A stretch of DNA of 64,000 nt from Sulfitobacter sp043557345 (GTDB taxonomy: Bacteria > Pseudomonadota > Alphaproteobacteria > Rhodobacterales > Rhodobacteraceae). The translations under genes and the position numbers were made by a program. Numbering within the stretch: the stretch's first letter is position 1; each line of letters opens with the position of its first letter. Positions 32,976 through 39,837 of the stretch are shown here, one piece after another. The notes under the pieces were generated by a model. It was not told the origin of the DNA, did not search any database, and saw only the letters and a list, made by a program, of their open reading frames with translations. Location of the stretch: NCBI RefSeq assembly GCF_043557345.1, contig NZ_JBIFFV010000001.1, forward strand, positions 496,001-560,000. The letters are read 5' to 3'.

Positions 32976-34145
32976 ATGGAAGAAAAGAGTTTCGCAATTT
33001 CAGTTAGGATCGAGCATCGCTCAATGGGACGCGCAAAGTCTGCGCGTTACCATGACCTGCGCATGGGGCAAATTCCGGGATACGTTGATCAAGAACGGCT
33101 GTCCGAGAACTCCACAATCATGACCCCGGCCTTGCCTTCGACGTTGCGGCAGGTCTGTCTGGCCAACCGCGCCAATCGTCCGACACAGCGTGCCATGAAG
33201 AAAGACGCCGCTGTAGCAAGCTGCTTCATCATCACCTTTGGGAAGGCCGCACAGCCAATCTTCGAAGCCCTGCCTAGAGACCAGCAGGACGCGGCGTATG
33301 AGGCGGTATCCAAGGCGGTGGCGACCCTTCTAGGGGCCGAGGTAACGGGTCTTGTGGCGCACCGAGATGAGACGGCACCCCACGCCCACGGACAGATGCC
33401 GGCCATTCGGGCAGATGGTCGCCCCCTGTCAAAGGTGCTGACCCCAACCATGGCAAAGCGTGTGCAGGATGTTGCCGCCCAAGCTATCGCAGAATTTGCC
33501 CCGCAGATTGTAAGGGGCAAGCCAAAGGCCCAAAGGATAGCCGATGGCGAGCCGCGCTCTAAAACGGTTCATCGTTCGGTGGAGCAGTTGCACACTGACC
33601 TGCCTAAGGAAATCAGCGAAAAGGCGGCAGAGGTCGAAAAGCTCCAAGGCCGCATTGCAAAGATGCGTGCCAAGGAAAAGCTGACAGAGGCAAATGTCAG
33701 AACGCTTGCCACGTATGAACGTCGGTTATCTGAGAAAACAGCGCAGTTGGAGGAAAAGCACCGGATGCTTGTCACAGCCAGCCGTGCCGTTGAGGCCCAG
33801 CAGGCGGAGCGGGAAGCATCGCTTAAAGAGAGGGAGGCGGCAGTCGAGCTGCGAGAGAAGGAAGCTACAGCACAGGTCGAAGGCATCAAAGCGGCTGTGG
33901 AGGCTATCAGGGAGGGCACAGTCACGCGCGGGGAGGATGGCAGGCCAAAGGTTACAGACGCCACGCACGCGGCCCTCCTGCGTCCTGTATGGCGCACCCT
34001 TGGGCCTCTGGTCATGTCCCTTGCCGATATGCGCGATGAGATGAAAGCGGGGCTGCGCCGCTTCCGTGACCTGTTCCGACGCAATGAACTGCAACCGGAT
34101 ATCGCGGACGATGGCAAAGACCTACTGGACGGTATGGAACCATAA
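32976..34145 (+). CDS. MobV/Pre-family relaxase
   Basis: 389 residues. The catalytic region has HRDETAPHAH (129-138), the HxDE..PHxH metal-binding motif III of Mob_Pre relaxases, with a preceding RYHDLRMG block (25-31) in the position of motif I. Residues about 205-310 form a long coiled coil (KAAEVEKLQGRIAKMRAKEK, then REASLKEREAAVELREKEA), usual for this family. It would nick at oriT and lead one strand into a recipient through another element's conjugation pore. No coupling protein or pore genes are present. Confidence 0.85.
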   Translation: MEEKSFAISVRIEHRSMGRAKSARYHDLRMGQIPGYVDQERLSENSTIMTPALPSTLRQVCLANRANRPTQRAMKKDAAVASCFIITFGKAAQPIFEALPRDQQDAAYEAVSKAVATLLGAEVTGLVAHRDETAPHAHGQMPAIRADGRPLSKVLTPTMAKRVQDVAAQAIAEFAPQIVRGKPKAQRIADGEPRSKTVHRSVEQLHTDLPKEISEKAAEVEKLQGRIAKMRAKEKLTEANVRTLATYERRLSEKTAQLEEKHRMLVTASRAVEAQQAEREASLKEREAAVELREKEATAQVEGIKAAVEAIREGTVTRGEDGRPKVTDATHAALLRPVWRTLGPLVMSLADMRDEMKAGLRRFRDLFRRNELQPDIADDGKDLLDGMEP

Positions 34146-34290
34146 AGCCGACCTTGATCACCGCCCAAAAAACCGTGAAGCTTGTTGTCAAGGCAGGCAT
34201 TTTTGGCGGGTATCTTTCGCCATAATCAGTGGGTATATTCATTCGTTCCGGTTCGATGCCGCTCGTATTTTGACTAGTTGAAAGAGCGAA

Positions 34291-34659
34291 ATGATCAAAC
34301 TTTTACTCGTTGAAGACGATTCAGACGTTCTTGAGGTAGTGAAGCTATCCTTAGAACTTTACGGTGACTTTGATGTGGTCGATTGCTCCTCTGGAGAAGA
34401 AGCACTCCGTATAGTTGGCGACTATAAGCCGGATGTTTTTTTGCTCGACTTCATGATGCCAGAAATGTCCGGTCCGCAGGTGCTTAAGAGGTTTCGTGAG
34501 ATTCCGGGACTTGAAGACGTGCCTGCTATTTTCCTTACTGCTCGAACAGGGGAAGCCACCAAATCCGAACTGCTAGAAATGGGAGCCAAAGAAGTTATCT
34601 ATAAGCCGTTCAAACCCACTACACTTGGCGCTCAGATCAAAGCAGGAATAGGGCGATGA
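34291..34659 (+). CDS. Stand-alone receiver protein carried by the element
   Basis: 122 residues, a single CheY-like domain. The acidic pocket is EDD (8-10), the phosphoacceptor D53 in VFLLDFMMPEMSG, with T83 and K105 (YKPFKP). There is no output domain and no kinase gene in the element, so it probably takes phosphate from a host kinase, acting as a signal sink or decoy or linking host state to the element. It is preceded by 145 bases that may hold its promoter (TTTTGACTAGTTGAAAGAG). Confidence 0.88.
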   Translation: MIKLLLVEDDSDVLEVVKLSLELYGDFDVVDCSSGEEALRIVGDYKPDVFLLDFMMPEMSGPQVLKRFREIPGLEDVPAIFLTARTGEATKSELLEMGAKEVIYKPFKPTTLGAQIKAGIGR

Positions 34660-34733
34660 TGGTAGGTCAAACCTTTTTCTAAGATTTGTCAGCATCACCT
34701 GTATGCCTGCCTCGTATTGGCGTGTGTTCGCGC

Positions 34734-34811
34734 TTATGTCGCATGGTTGAGCAAGATCAGGAGAGACATCAAGGCTGCTACTCCTGCGAAATATAGACGT
34801 AAGAACTTCAT
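34734..34811 (-). CDS. Possible 25-residue membrane peptide
   Basis: ATG 34811 encodes KFLRLYFAGVAALMSLLILL, one strongly hydrophobic helix after a short basic start, ending NHAT. GGGTGATGGC lies just before the start; an upstream ATG at 34853 would give 39 residues. It lies downstream of the toxin-antitoxin pair, beyond a terminator. Such helices arise by chance in AT-rich DNA, so this is only a candidate. Confidence 0.3.
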   Translation of the reverse strand: MKFLRLYFAGVAALMSLLILLNHAT

Positions 34812-34956
34812 GCCATCACCCATGGCAAAGATAATAGTTAACTTGTTCTGCATTGACCAGAGACAACCCTAGGAAGAGCGTTTAGTTTTTTGCTAGTGCA
34901 GGATTTCTAGTAGAGAGGCTAACGCTTTTCTTTCAAAGAAAAAGGGTGAAAGAAGA

Positions 34957-34991
34957 AACCCCGCGCGGCTTGTTATGGCCTTCACGGGGTT
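34957..34991 (-). terminator. Terminator of the toxin-antitoxin operon
   Basis: On the minus strand AACCCCG (34991-34985) pairs with CGGGGTT (34963-34957) and is followed by TTCTTCTTTC. It lies about 95 bases after the toxin stop codon. Confidence 0.7.
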
Positions 34992-35085
34992 ACCACGTGA
35001 GTGGTTTTGAGGCTCAGCATTTCTGCGAGCGGACAAGATACATATAGGCTTGGTATGTCGGAAGGTCAACGGGACACGGGCGAGT

Positions 35086-35493
35086 TCAATGAATGCCCAA
35101 AGCGGCCTTGAGGCTGGCAACGACCTTTTCAAATTCATGTTCAGAGATACGAGGCGTTAGATATTTTCGCTTGCCAGTGTGGTCGCGGTCAGTGCGGAAA
35201 AGATCCAGCCTGCCAAAGCCCACTGTCGCAAGCATATCTGCCTTAACCCAGCATATGGTCTGAGGGAAATTCGGTAAGCTGTAGGGCAGCTCTATCCGGC
35301 AATGGTAGTCTTCTATCCTATCAGGAGGGGACGTGCTGAGAGGGACTACTGTCAGCAGCCCTGTCCGGTGCCGTAAGCGTGGGGATACCACGATTGCAGG
35401 CCGCCGTTTGACCATCTCTGGCGGCTGGAACCCACCTCTGCTGTAATCGCACAGCAAGACCGTGCGCTGCCGTACATCGTACTTGATGGCCAC
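35086..35493 (-). CDS. PemK/MazF-family toxin
   Basis: 135 residues. The block VKRRPAIVVSPRLRHRTGLLTVVPLST matches the PemK/MazF fold core (RPAxVxS...G.xxVxPxT), an endoribonuclease toxin that cleaves mRNA or rRNA. It starts at GTG 35493, immediately after the antitoxin TAA, so the two are co-translated with the antitoxin first, the usual order. It probably stabilises the element. The C-terminal third (RTDRDHTGKRKYLTPRISEHEFEKV) is longer than in MazF and resembles the longer PemK-like group. Confidence 0.82.
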   Translation of the reverse strand: MAIKYDVRQRTVLLCDYSRGGFQPPEMVKRRPAIVVSPRLRHRTGLLTVVPLSTSPPDRIEDYHCRIELPYSLPNFPQTICWVKADMLATVGFGRLDLFRTDRDHTGKRKYLTPRISEHEFEKVVASLKAALGIH

Positions 35494-35733
35494 TTATTCG
35501 CCCTTGTCCTGCATGGCGATGCCCGAACCGTTTGCAACCTCGCCGGTTCTTAGAAACTGGATGCCTTGCCCTTCAAGAGCTGCCCTGATGGCCTCCGCAC
35601 TAGAATGCTGCAAGCCGCCCTTACCAGTCTCAAACCGATTAATGGTGGTGAAAGAGACCTCCGCCAATGATGCTAGTTCCCGGACACCTATTCGTAGTGC
35701 TCCTCGGGCCATTCTTACCTGCTCCGGCGTCAT
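35494..35733 (-). CDS. Xre-type antitoxin/regulator
   Basis: 79 residues, one helix-turn-helix domain: TPEQVRMARGALRIGVRELASLAEVSFTTINRFETGK, the Xre/Cro fold. It should neutralise the downstream PemK-like toxin and repress the operon. This pairing differs from the usual MazE/PemI (AbrB-type) antitoxin, so it is a mixed Xre-PemK system. It reads away from the divergent 111-residue gene at 35836 across a palindrome-rich promoter region. Confidence 0.85.
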   Translation of the reverse strand: MTPEQVRMARGALRIGVRELASLAEVSFTTINRFETGKGGLQHSSAEAIRAALEGQGIQFLRTGEVANGSGIAMQDKGE

Positions 35734-35737
35734 TTGA

Positions 35738-35831
35738 TTACTCCGTTATCATTTTTGCATACACAGTATTGACATAGGTGGAGGCCTCACCCATATTGCA
35801 TACAGGATATGCATTAATGCGAACGGAGTAA
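35738..35831. promoter_or_regulatory. Divergent promoter/operator of the toxin-antitoxin pair
   Basis: TTGCATACA occurs twice (35755-35763, 35796-35804), the second as part of the dyad TGCATA-CAGGA-TATGCA (35797-35813). A TTGACA lies at 35769. TTACTCCGTT (35738-35747) and AACGGAGTAA (35822-35831) are a perfect inverted pair that gives both divergent genes the same ribosome-site leader. The dyad is the likely Xre operator. Confidence 0.65.
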
Positions 35832-35835
35832 AGCA

Positions 35836-36171
35836 ATGACCACCGAAGCCCGCTACAATCGCAAAGCCATCATGAACGCTGCTTGGGAGATTGTCCGTAA
35901 AGCCAACGTGGCCCTGTACGGGTTCCGGACCATCATGCGCCGCGCCCTGAAAGCTGCATGGGCTAATGCCAAGCATGAACTGGCGATGAAGGCGCGGCAG
36001 GAGAAGCAGAAGCAGGCATCACCCAAAGTGATCCGCATCCAAAAGGAAATCGCTGTCCTCGAAAGCAAGACCCATTGGGAGCAGCCCGACTATGCCCGCA
36101 TTGGCGTCCTTCGCGCAGCTCTGAGGGCCGTGCTCAGTCAATCCAGCGATCATCTCACACATCGCGGTTGA
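35836..36171 (+). CDS. Unknown protein, 111 residues
   Basis: Small, basic, helical protein divergent from the toxin-antitoxin pair and probably under the same operator. The middle HELAMKARQEKQKQASPKVIRIQKEIAVLE suggests a coiled coil. ACGGAG precedes the ATG by 9 bases. No family recognised and no membrane segment. Function unknown. Confidence 0.65.
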   Translation: MTTEARYNRKAIMNAAWEIVRKANVALYGFRTIMRRALKAAWANAKHELAMKARQEKQKQASPKVIRIQKEIAVLESKTHWEQPDYARIGVLRAALRAVLSQSSDHLTHRG

Positions 36172-36252
36172 GGGGGTGCCCACGATACCGCGCCTGAATT
36201 CCCGACAATCAAACCACCGTGGCCGAACGCCACACGAACGGAGGAAACTCAC

Positions 36253-36864
36253 ATGTCTAAATTCACGAACGCCCTACAGGCACTACAAGATGCCCGCCAA
36301 GCCCATGAGGCCGCTATCGCAGCAGGTGACGCATATCAGACGGCGAATGGCGGCAAGACGTCACCCGGGAAGGAAGGTGCAGTCGGAGACGCCGCAGAGG
36401 CCGTAGGCAAGGCCGAACGCGCCCTCATGGCTATTGAGCCGCAAACTCCTGTTGATGCTTTGCGGAAGGTCAAAGCTCTGATCTGCGACGGCATGGTTGA
36501 TGAAGCGGTTGCATCTCTTCGCTCTGATGCGGAGCGCCTGACCGAGTGTGAGGGTGATCCGCTGGCTGCTCTCTACGACAGAAGCCGCCCGCTGCGAAAG
36601 CTGATCAATACAGTTGATAGTCGCGACCCGCTGCTCGATGACATGATGGAAGAGCTGCACCGCGTCGAAGATGAAATGCTGAAGCATGTGCCGACCACCG
36701 CCGAAGGGCTTGCCGCATTGGCTAACCTTCTTTGGGAAACCGAAGGCCCGGTCTCTCATATCGGGTCGCCCGAATGGGAGGCATCGATGAAAAACCCTAC
36801 CTACATCGCGTTGTTAAATCTCCGCACCGGGGCGCGCCGTTTGGCAGGGGAGGCAGTTCAATGA
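36253..36864 (+). CDS. Unknown protein, 203 residues
   Basis: Acidic, nearly all-helical protein (NALQALQDARQAHEAAIAAG, DDMMEELHRVEDEMLKHVP), not recognised. It has a good GGAGG ribosome site. It overlaps the next gene by 4 bases (ATGA), and the two share an all-helical, alanine-rich character, so they may act together. No enzyme motif or membrane helix is seen. Confidence 0.7.
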   Translation: MSKFTNALQALQDARQAHEAAIAAGDAYQTANGGKTSPGKEGAVGDAAEAVGKAERALMAIEPQTPVDALRKVKALICDGMVDEAVASLRSDAERLTECEGDPLAALYDRSRPLRKLINTVDSRDPLLDDMMEELHRVEDEMLKHVPTTAEGLAALANLLWETEGPVSHIGSPEWEASMKNPTYIALLNLRTGARRLAGEAVQ

Positions 36865-37373
36865 ACATGAACCTCGCAACCGCAATCACCGATGCATACG
36901 ACCTCAGCAGCCTTCTGCGCGTCTGTGTTCGCTCTCTTGAAGGGGATGCACCAGAGCAGCCGGGAGACGGCGCGGCAACCGCCCACACGGTCAAGCTGGC
37001 AAACAACATGGCCGGTGATTTGATCAGCACTCTTGAACTGGTCGAACTGAGAGGAAAGCGCCCGGAACATGATGCCAGCCAGAGAACGGGTGCTGTGGAG
37101 CTGCTAGACAAATGGAAAGCAGCCAAACGCACCAGAGACGCATTGATGCAGGCGCTACCTACCGAACAGACAGCCGAACCTGCGGAGATGGCCGAGCTTG
37201 ATCAGAACATTGAATGGTATGCTGAGCGCATTTCTTGCTTTGAGCCTAAGTCAGATGCAGATGCCGCCGCCATGCTGGAATGGTGTGTCGAGGACTGCGC
37301 CGGGGAGTTGCTGTGCGAGCAATATCCTCGCGCTCAGAAGGCCGTGATCAAATACCTGCGGGCCAAGGCCTAA
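36861..37373 (+). CDS. Unknown protein, 170 residues
   Basis: ATG 36861 overlaps the previous stop and has AGGGGAGG upstream. The longer open frame upstream overlaps the previous gene and is not used. Helical and acidic, with four cysteines (RVCVRSLEG, ISCFEP, MLEWCVEDCAGELLCEQ) clustered toward the C-terminus. Not recognised. Co-translated with the preceding helical protein. Confidence 0.65.
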   Translation: MNMNLATAITDAYDLSSLLRVCVRSLEGDAPEQPGDGAATAHTVKLANNMAGDLISTLELVELRGKRPEHDASQRTGAVELLDKWKAAKRTRDALMQALPTEQTAEPAEMAELDQNIEWYAERISCFEPKSDADAAAMLEWCVEDCAGELLCEQYPRAQKAVIKYLRAKA

Positions 37374-37442
37374 CGAACCCGCCTGCGCCTCTCTTTCGGG
37401 GCTTGGGCAACGCGGTGGGGGCCGCATTGGAGGCTGTCAGAG

Positions 37443-37952
37443 ATGAACTGCTACACGAACAACCGGAACTGGTCCGACAGGTTTTTGCCTGAGATTAAGC
37501 AACTCATCGGCGGTTATCTTTTGGAAACTGCTGCCGACCCTTTCGACCATATCCAAGCCACCGACCTCATGATGCTTGATGCCCGTGACATGCGGGTGGC
37601 AGCACGCGTGCGGCGACCCGGCTATGCACAGCGCTATCCCTACCAGTTCACCATACGCTCTGCTGTTGCCTCAGGCGCGCAAACGGAGCTTTCCAAGATT
37701 GTGAACGGCAATGGGGACTGGATGTTCTATGGCCACTCTAACGCCGACCAGACGGGCCTTGAGGCGTGGTGGCTGATCGACCTACGGGCCTTCCGCGCCG
37801 CGCTCATCCGCAACAGGGTGAACGCTCCGCAAATTGTAATGGGTGACCAGCGCAATCCAGACGGCACGCGCTTCAAGTGGTTCGACCTGAGGTCGTTTCC
37901 AAGTGATCCACCGTTGGTTGTAGCTGCATCTTCAGAGGCTTGGCGCCACTAG
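37443..37952 (+). CDS. Unknown protein, 169 residues (nuclease-like fold possible)
   Basis: Not firmly recognised. The order of a helix (FLPEIKQLIGGYLLE), an acidic strand (HIQATDLMMLDARDMRVAARVRR), an aromatic-rich strand (WMFYGHS) and a helix with WWLIDLRAFRAALI resembles compact restriction-endonuclease-like proteins, but the catalytic D..ExK set is not clear. Its upstream ribosome site is weak. Last larger gene before the right end of the element. Confidence 0.6.
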   Translation: MNCYTNNRNWSDRFLPEIKQLIGGYLLETAADPFDHIQATDLMMLDARDMRVAARVRRPGYAQRYPYQFTIRSAVASGAQTELSKIVNGNGDWMFYGHSNADQTGLEAWWLIDLRAFRAALIRNRVNAPQIVMGDQRNPDGTRFKWFDLRSFPSDPPLVVAASSEAWRH

Positions 37953-38078
37953 GCTCATTCGCTTAGGAAGCTATGCACGAAAACGTTTACTTGATTTATG
38001 TTAAATCTTTCTCGCGGAGGTTGAACCACTTTAAGTTGCCTTGATAACTATCTAGTAGTTATTTTCAGGAGAGCATCG

Positions 38079-38225
38079 ATGTCGTCTAACGAAGACAGCG
38101 GCAAAAGTCTGTTCGTCCGCATTACTGAGAAGTGGAAGTTTTCCCATTGGGCTGGAGCGATAACGATTTTATTGCTGTGGATTGCTGCTGGCTACAAGCT
38201 GGTTGCATATTTTCTTGAGCGCTAA
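38079..38225 (+). CDS. Small membrane protein, 48 residues
   Basis: ATG 38079 follows CAGGAGAG. A charged N-terminus with a basic ITEKWKFSHW is followed by one hydrophobic helix (AGAITILLLWIAAGYKLVAYF) and the end LER. The predicted product is a single-pass inner-membrane protein with its N-terminus in the cytoplasm. Good ribosome site and compact architecture support it. Function unknown; superinfection exclusion or a holin-like role are possibilities only. Confidence 0.55.
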   Translation: MSSNEDSGKSLFVRITEKWKFSHWAGAITILLLWIAAGYKLVAYFLER

Positions 38226-38294
38226 AAAGTCGCAGTTGCCTAATTTTTGCCATCGCTGTCTTGCTGCGATGGGTGTCAAAGCTATGTTCTGCCT

Positions 38295-38444
38295 ATGACG
38301 CCAGATGAGAACGACGATTCTGCTGACAAGCAAAAGCGACCGATCCACCGGTATGACCTCTGGCATTCACGCGATGGCGTAGGATTCGCTATTGCGTTAG
38401 GTCTGCTCTGGATGTTTGGCCTGTGGTTCGTCATGTCGTTCTAG
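38295..38444 (+). CDS. Small membrane protein, 49 residues
   Basis: From ATG 38295: an acidic then basic N-terminus (TPDENDDSADKQKRPIHRYD) and a C-terminal hydrophobic helix (VGFAIALGLLWMFGLWFVMSF). It resembles its neighbour at 38079 in layout (charged 25 residues, then one helix) though not in sequence. Its ribosome site is weak. It is the last gene before the right attachment region. Confidence 0.5.
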   Translation: MTPDENDDSADKQKRPIHRYDLWHSRDGVGFAIALGLLWMFGLWFVMSF

Positions 38445-38520
38445 GGGTGTAGAACGCCTCAACCGACAAAACCTTTCGAAGAAAATCCCGTGTGCAGTAT
38501 CGCCCGATGCCAATCTTGCA

Positions 38521-38540
38521 GGGTGGATTGAGAGGTGGAT
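38521..38540 (+). repeat. Right candidate integrase arm site
   Basis: GGGTGGATTGAGAGGTGGAT, 19 of 20 bases as at 21621-21640 and in the same orientation, 54 bases inside the right core repeat (the left copy is 119 bases inside). It lies in no gene. Confidence 0.7.
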
Positions 38541-38593
38541 TGAAAAATGCACGCTTAAGAAAGGCGCTTATTTAACAATCACTTATTGCGGAT

Positions 38594-38612
38594 ATATGGT
38601 GCCCAGGAGAGG
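38594..38612. repeat. Right attachment repeat (attR core)
   Basis: Identical to 21484-21502. It spans the CCA end, the 3' acceptor strand and part of the T-arm of tRNA-Leu, so the element restores an intact tRNA gene on integration. Confidence 0.9.
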
Positions 38613-38682
38613 ACTCGAACCTCCACACCGTTGCCAGTACTAGCACCTGAAGCTAGCGCGTCTACCATTCCGCCACCTGGGC
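38597..38682 (-). tRNA. tRNA-Leu(CAG)
   Basis: An 86-base class II tRNA with encoded CCA. The acceptor GCCCAGG pairs with CCTGGGC, the D-arm follows with GGCGGAATGGTAGACGC, the anticodon stem CTAGC/GCTAG holds loop TTCAGGT (anticodon CAG), a long variable arm follows (TACTGGCAACGGTG), and the T-arm is GAGGTTCGAGTCCTC. It is the integration site of the element and remains intact. Confidence 0.97.
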
Positions 38683-38698
38683 ACGTATCGTGTGGGGT

Positions 38699-38727
38699 GC
38701 TCTAAGGCTCAGCCGGGGGACTGTCAA
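38699..38727 (-). promoter_or_regulatory. Promoter of tRNA-Leu
   Basis: On the minus strand TTGACA (38727-38722), 17 bases, TAGAGC (38704-38699), with the mature tRNA starting 16 bases later. It lies outside the element, so tRNA expression is untouched by integration. The 38683-38850 gap holds nothing else I can identify. Confidence 0.7.
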
Positions 38728-38850
38728 TCGCAATTTATGCGAAAATCGGAAAATCCTCCACGCAAGGCGCTGCAACCGGGGGTTTGGCCTTGTGACAGGG
38801 GCGGTGCGCGGGTACATCCTGTCAGAGAATTTATCTACAGGAGCGGCAGA

Positions 38851-39837
38851 ATGTCTAAGCTGGTCACGATTTATGGCGGTTCGGGGTTTGTCGGACGCTA
38901 TATCGCGTATCGCATGGCCAGAGCTGGTTGGCGGGTGCGGGTGGCGGTGCGCCATCCCAATGAGGCGCTCTTTGTGCGGACCTATGGTGTGGTCGGCCAG
39001 GTCGAACCTGTTTTGTGCAACATCCGCAACGATCGCTCCGTGGCCGATGCGCTGCGTGGCGCGGATGCGGTAGTGAACTGCGTCGGCATTCTGGTCGAGA
39101 CCGGTAAGAACAGCTTTGACGCCGTCCAATCCGAAGGGGCGGAGCGTATCGCCCGCATGGCCGCCGCCGAGGGGATCGGCCATTTCGTGCATGTCTCTGC
39201 CATCGGCGCGGATATGGAGGCCGAGAGCGACTATGCCCGCACCAAGGGCGAGGGCGAGGCGGCCATTCTCAAACATATGCCCCATGCCGTCATCCTGCGC
39301 CCCTCGATCATGTTCGGGCCGGAGGACGAATTCTTTAACCGTTTCGCAGGCATGACCCGCACCGGCCCGATCCTGCCGGTCGCCGGGGCCTCGACCCGGT
39401 TCCAGCCGGTGTTCGTCGATGACGTGGCCAAGGCGGCGGAAAAGGCGTTGGAAGGGCAAGCCGCTTCGGGCGTCTATGAACTCGGCGGTCCCGATGTGGA
39501 TACTTTCCGCGGGTTGATGCAGCGCATGCTCAAGGTGATTCACCGTCGTCGTTTGGTGCTCAACATGCCGTGGTTCTTGGCCAAGATCGTGGCCTTTGGT
39601 TTCGACATGGTGCAGGCTGCGACCTTTGGACTGTTCACTAACAAGATGCTGACCCGCGATCAGGTCAAGAACCTGCGCAAAGACAATGTCGTGACGGAAA
39701 GGGCGCGCGGCTTTGCCGAGCTTGGCATCACCCCCACCGCAATGGATGCGGTGCTGCCCGACTATCTCTGGCGGTTCCGGCCCTCTGGGCAATATGACGC
39801 CATCAAAGCATCGGCACGTAACCTGCGGCAGGGATAA
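38851..39837 (+). CDS. NDUFA9-like complex I-associated NAD(P)-binding protein
   Basis: 328 residues. An atypical short-chain dehydrogenase fold with N-terminal TIYGGSGFVGRYIAYRMA, and later blocks VVNCVGIL, HVSAIGAD and LRPSIMFGPEDEFFNR shared with mitochondrial NDUFA9 and its alphaproteobacterial homologues. Such proteins bind NADPH and are thought to stabilise or assemble complex I rather than act as dehydrogenases. ATG 38851 is chosen for the AGGAG upstream and because the fold starts there. It overlaps uppP by one base, TAATG. Confidence 0.88.
   Translation: MSKLVTIYGGSGFVGRYIAYRMARAGWRVRVAVRHPNEALFVRTYGVVGQVEPVLCNIRNDRSVADALRGADAVVNCVGILVETGKNSFDAVQSEGAERIARMAAAEGIGHFVHVSAIGADMEAESDYARTKGEGEAAILKHMPHAVILRPSIMFGPEDEFFNRFAGMTRTGPILPVAGASTRFQPVFVDDVAKAAEKALEGQAASGVYELGGPDVDTFRGLMQRMLKVIHRRRLVLNMPWFLAKIVAFGFDMVQAATFGLFTNKMLTRDQVKNLRKDNVVTERARGFAELGITPTAMDAVLPDYLWRFRPSGQYDAIKASARNLRQG

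Larger units (their letters stand above)
34660..35085. other. 426-base gap in the element
   Basis: AT-richer than its surroundings. It holds a possible tiny membrane-protein gene on the minus strand (34734-34811) and the terminator of the toxin-antitoxin operon (34957-34991). I see no other gene; an 81-codon minus-strand frame at 34893-35138 runs through the terminator and lacks gene character. Confidence 0.6.
21484..38612. mobile_element. Integrated 17.1-kb element in tRNA-Leu(CAG)
   Basis: Bounded by identical 19-bp repeats, the right one being the 3' end of tRNA-Leu(CAG). A tyrosine integrase lies just inside the left end and an AlpA-like regulator follows. Cargo includes a RepA-like ATPase, a DUF5681 protein, two virion-type proteins (peptidoglycan hydrolase, ejection-type protein), a MobV-like relaxase, a lone receiver protein, a toxin-antitoxin pair and many unknown genes. 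No terminase large subunit, portal, capsid, tail or type IV secretion gene is visible, so it is neither a complete prophage nor a self-transmissible ICE. Mobilizable element or phage satellite fits best. Base composition looks less GC-rich than the flanks, especially around 34-35 kb. Confidence 0.88.

Noticed and set aside
21484..38612. Complete prophage
   Set aside because: No terminase large subunit, portal, protease, capsid, tail or holin gene could be recognised, and most gene-size slots for them are absent.
21484..38612. Self-transmissible ICE
   Set aside because: There is a relaxase but no coupling protein or VirB/Tra-type pore genes.
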